Positions 21,090 to 22,729 of a DNA stretch of 22,729 nucleotides are shown piece by piece. The notes beneath the pieces were generated by a model that saw only the letters and a program-made list of their open reading frames with translations, was not told where the DNA came from and searched no databases. A program made the translations under genes and the position numbers. The stretch spans positions 1-22,729 of the IMG/VR virus record IMGVR_UViG_3300021185_000052. The stretch is one strand, 5' to 3'. How positions within the stretch are numbered: position 1 is the first letter of the stretch; each line of letters begins with the position of its first letter. Source of the DNA: a virus.

Positions 21090-22367
21090 CTAAGCGATCC
21101 CTCGGATGTTGCGACGGATAGGTGCTCCCCAGACATGTGTAGGCTTGTAGCCCACTGCTAGGTAGCGGAAGGAGTCTGCTGCGTGTGAGGTCCAATCGTG
21201 TAGAGGTCTGCCACGCCAGTGCTTACCGTTCTCGTCCCAATCCCTGCGGTACTGCCTTAGAGCGTCAATGCCACGCTCGCAGCGCTCCTGGTCAAACCAA
21301 CACTGAGGGATCATTGAGCGGACCTGCTGTATACCGTCCTCGATGCTGAGCATAGGCGCTACTATGACGTTGTTAAGGCCTAGAGACTGCAATACCTCTA
21401 GCCTAGACTTTCCGGTGCCTAGCTCCTTGACCCGGACGTCGTGCGGCAGGATATGTTGGTCGTAGGTGTAGCCCTTGCCCTGTAGCATCTGCACATAATG
21501 GTCTAGAGCGCAGCCAGAGTTCTCGTAATAGTCAATGATTCGGATCTCTTTGCCGATATACTGCGCGAACCAGATCACGGTCGTGTCGGCCATACCAAGG
21601 TCCCAAGAGGTCACCACAGCAGTAGACTTGTCGTAGGGCACAGCGCAGAGCTTGCCCTCTGTCTTAGCCTGTAGCATCTCTAGAGCGTAGTAGCTGCCCT
21701 CAACGTGGATGCGGTAGTCGCCTTCCCAGACGTGCTGATAGATGTCTGGGCGCTTCTCTAGATCCTCTAGCCTTGCCTGCTCTAGCACATCAGGGAACCA
21801 CGGATTGTCAGACCACTGGAGTTCAGCGATCTTGGCGTCCTTTGGCGGGTCCTCACGGAATCGTTTGTGCGTTGCTGAGTTCTTGCTCTCCGGGTTCCAC
21901 GTCACCCAGATCTCTGAGTCGTGCTCTCGGACCGACGGTATAAGCTTCTGCCACGCTGTCTCGCTGACACTCTCTGCCTCATCTACCCAGGCTAGCAATA
22001 GACGCGACTTAGACTTGAGAGAGTCTACGTTAGTGCGGAGGCCTGCGAATGCGTAGTTGATCCTGCCGTCCTTGCTGCGGATGTAGCGCTCACCGATCTC
22101 GTAGTAGTCAGCCAGGAACGACACAGAGCTGATAGCTGCCTTGATCTCCTCGAGGGATGACTCACTGAGAGAGTTGAGGTGCTCACGACCACAGAGGATG
22201 ATGCCTGCCCTGCCCGCCTTGCCTTCCTGGTAACCCCTTAGAGCTGTCATTAGAGCAAAGGTGCGAGTCTTGCCTGATCCACGGCCACCATAGGCGCCAC
22301 GGTATCTAGCCTTGCCCTCAAACACAGGCACTAGCTTGTCGGGGATATCAATCGTCGCTGCTGTCAT
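21090..22367 (-). CDS. terL: Terminase large subunit
   Basis: This 425-residue protein is the ATP-driven packaging motor and nuclease. The N-terminal ATPase has a Walker A GGRGSGKT (27-34), a Walker B LLLAWVDEAE (D129, E130), and a coupling-type VTWNPESKNS segment (155-164). The C-terminal RNase H-like nuclease shows its acidic residues in SWDLG (D256), LPHD (D310) and HAADSF (D398). Motif order and length fit the PBSX/Terminase_3-like group. The ATG at 22367 is chosen because GGAG lies 9 bases upstream and the product starts just before the ATPase; a TTG at 22391 would add eight residues with no ribosome-binding support. It overlaps the small-subunit gene by 20 bases. Confidence 0.95.
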   Translation of the reverse strand: MTAATIDIPDKLVPVFEGKARYRGAYGGRGSGKTRTFALMTALRGYQEGKAGRAGIILCGREHLNSLSESSLEEIKAAISSVSFLADYYEIGERYIRSKDGRINYAFAGLRTNVDSLKSKSRLLLAWVDEAESVSETAWQKLIPSVREHDSEIWVTWNPESKNSATHKRFREDPPKDAKIAELQWSDNPWFPDVLEQARLEDLEKRPDIYQHVWEGDYRIHVEGSYYALEMLQAKTEGKLCAVPYDKSTAVVTSWDLGMADTTVIWFAQYIGKEIRIIDYYENSGCALDHYVQMLQGKGYTYDQHILPHDVRVKELGTGKSRLEVLQSLGLNNVIVAPMLSIEDGIQQVRSMIPQCWFDQERCERGIDALRQYRRDWDENGKHWRGRPLHDWTSHAADSFRYLAVGYKPTHVWGAPIRRNIRGIA

Positions 22368-22729
22368 CTGCCCGCACTCCACGCAGTACAATACTGGTCG
22401 GAGCCAATGCGCCGTCAGAGCTTGTCACGTCCTGCTCAACGCGATCAGAGTAGCCATGCTTAGTCAGTATCAGCTTGGTGATAGTCGGGTTAAAATCGCC
22501 TGTGAGACCGTTAGAGAACAGCTCCTTGGCTTGCCTTGCCATTAGGTCGTCCAAAATGTGTAAAAATTCTTCGTTTTCGGCCTTCCAATTGTATAGTGTC
22601 TTCCTTGATACATTTAGATACACAGACAATCCCTCAATGGTTGGGATCACTTCACCATGCAATAAATACTCTTTTGATGCGTATCTACCTGCCTGCTCTA
22701 TTAGAGCGTCGGTCAGCTTAGATGGGCGT
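22348..22729 (-). CDS. terS: Terminase small subunit, 5' end cut by window edge
   Basis: The frame is open to the window edge and reads (G?)RPSKLTDALIEQAGRYASKE, then YLLHGEVIPTIEGLSVYLNV and SRKTLYNWKAENEEFLHILD. A phage small terminase often starts M-G-R-P-S-K, so probably only one or two codons are missing. Residues about 25-60 hold a helix-turn-helix (IPTIEGLSVYLNVSRKTLYN) for pac-site recognition. The remainder has an oligomerisation-type helical pattern (FSNGLTGDFNPTITKLILTKHGYSDRVEQ) and a disordered Asp/Ser tail. Although a TTG at 22662 could open a shorter product, the conserved HTH approach makes the upstream start much more likely. It lies immediately before terL, the usual order. 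Confidence 0.85.
   Translation of the reverse strand, partial: RPSKLTDALIEQAGRYASKEYLLHGEVIPTIEGLSVYLNVSRKTLYNWKAENEEFLHILDDLMARQAKELFSNGLTGDFNPTITKLILTKHGYSDRVEQDVTSSDGALAPTSIVLRGVRADDSSDD

Noticed and set aside
1-22729. tRNA genes, CRISPR array, integrase or att site, insertion sequence
   Set aside because: No cloverleaf, direct-repeat array, recombinase motif or transposon end was seen; the gene packing leaves no room for most of these.

Overview
The window is part of a tailed double-stranded DNA bacteriophage genome (Caudoviricetes), almost certainly short-tailed (podovirus-like). Every supported gene lies on the minus strand, so transcription runs from high to low coordinates. Genes abut or overlap by 1-4 bases, nothing on the plus strand looks coding, and no non-coding stretch exceeds about 60 bases. 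The portal, scaffold, major capsid protein and neck adaptor look like the phiEco32/SU10 set. The nozzle looks like P22 gp10. No tape measure, sheath or long tail tube is present. The host is not shown by the sequence; a Gram-negative, probably aquatic, bacterium is an inference from family resemblance only. There are no tRNAs, rRNAs, CRISPR arrays, insertion sequences, integrase or att sites.

Layout in transcription order: (1) packaging, 22729-21090, with the small terminase subunit (cut by the window edge) and the large subunit. (2) 21084-19547, a hairpin/promoter-like leader and a 500-residue protein resembling a region of phage 'polyvalent' proteins. (3) Neck and adhesion, 19533-13059, with the SU10-type adaptor, a gp80-like small protein, a protein with a duplicated Tyr/Gly-rich motif, a repeat-containing fibre, a large AT-rich putative receptor-binding protein, a fibre-assembly chaperone, the P22 gp10-like nozzle and a C1q-like fibre. 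(4) 13065-6740, a small acetyltransferase-like protein that seems to start at ATC, then a run of probable internal or ejection proteins, including a long Ala/Gln-repeat protein and a 681-residue protein. (5) Head module, 6743-2481, with portal, a 76-residue protein, scaffold and major capsid protein. (6) A strong intrinsic terminator with a cUUCGg tetraloop right after the capsid gene. (7) 2427-1, five small genes, an HTH-metallophosphoesterase and a truncated coiled-coil protein.

Together these encode packaging, a prolate or isometric head, a short tail with several exchangeable adhesins, and proteins for genome delivery. The most notable points are the terminator next to the capsid gene, an apparent ATC start codon with an ideal Shine-Dalgarno sequence, a hairpin that could hide the ribosome-binding site of the polyvalent-like gene, a 92-base same-strand gene overlap, and AT-rich genes interspersed among GC-richer core genes, which suggests modular exchange. 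I saw no clearly new multi-gene defence or counter-defence system.
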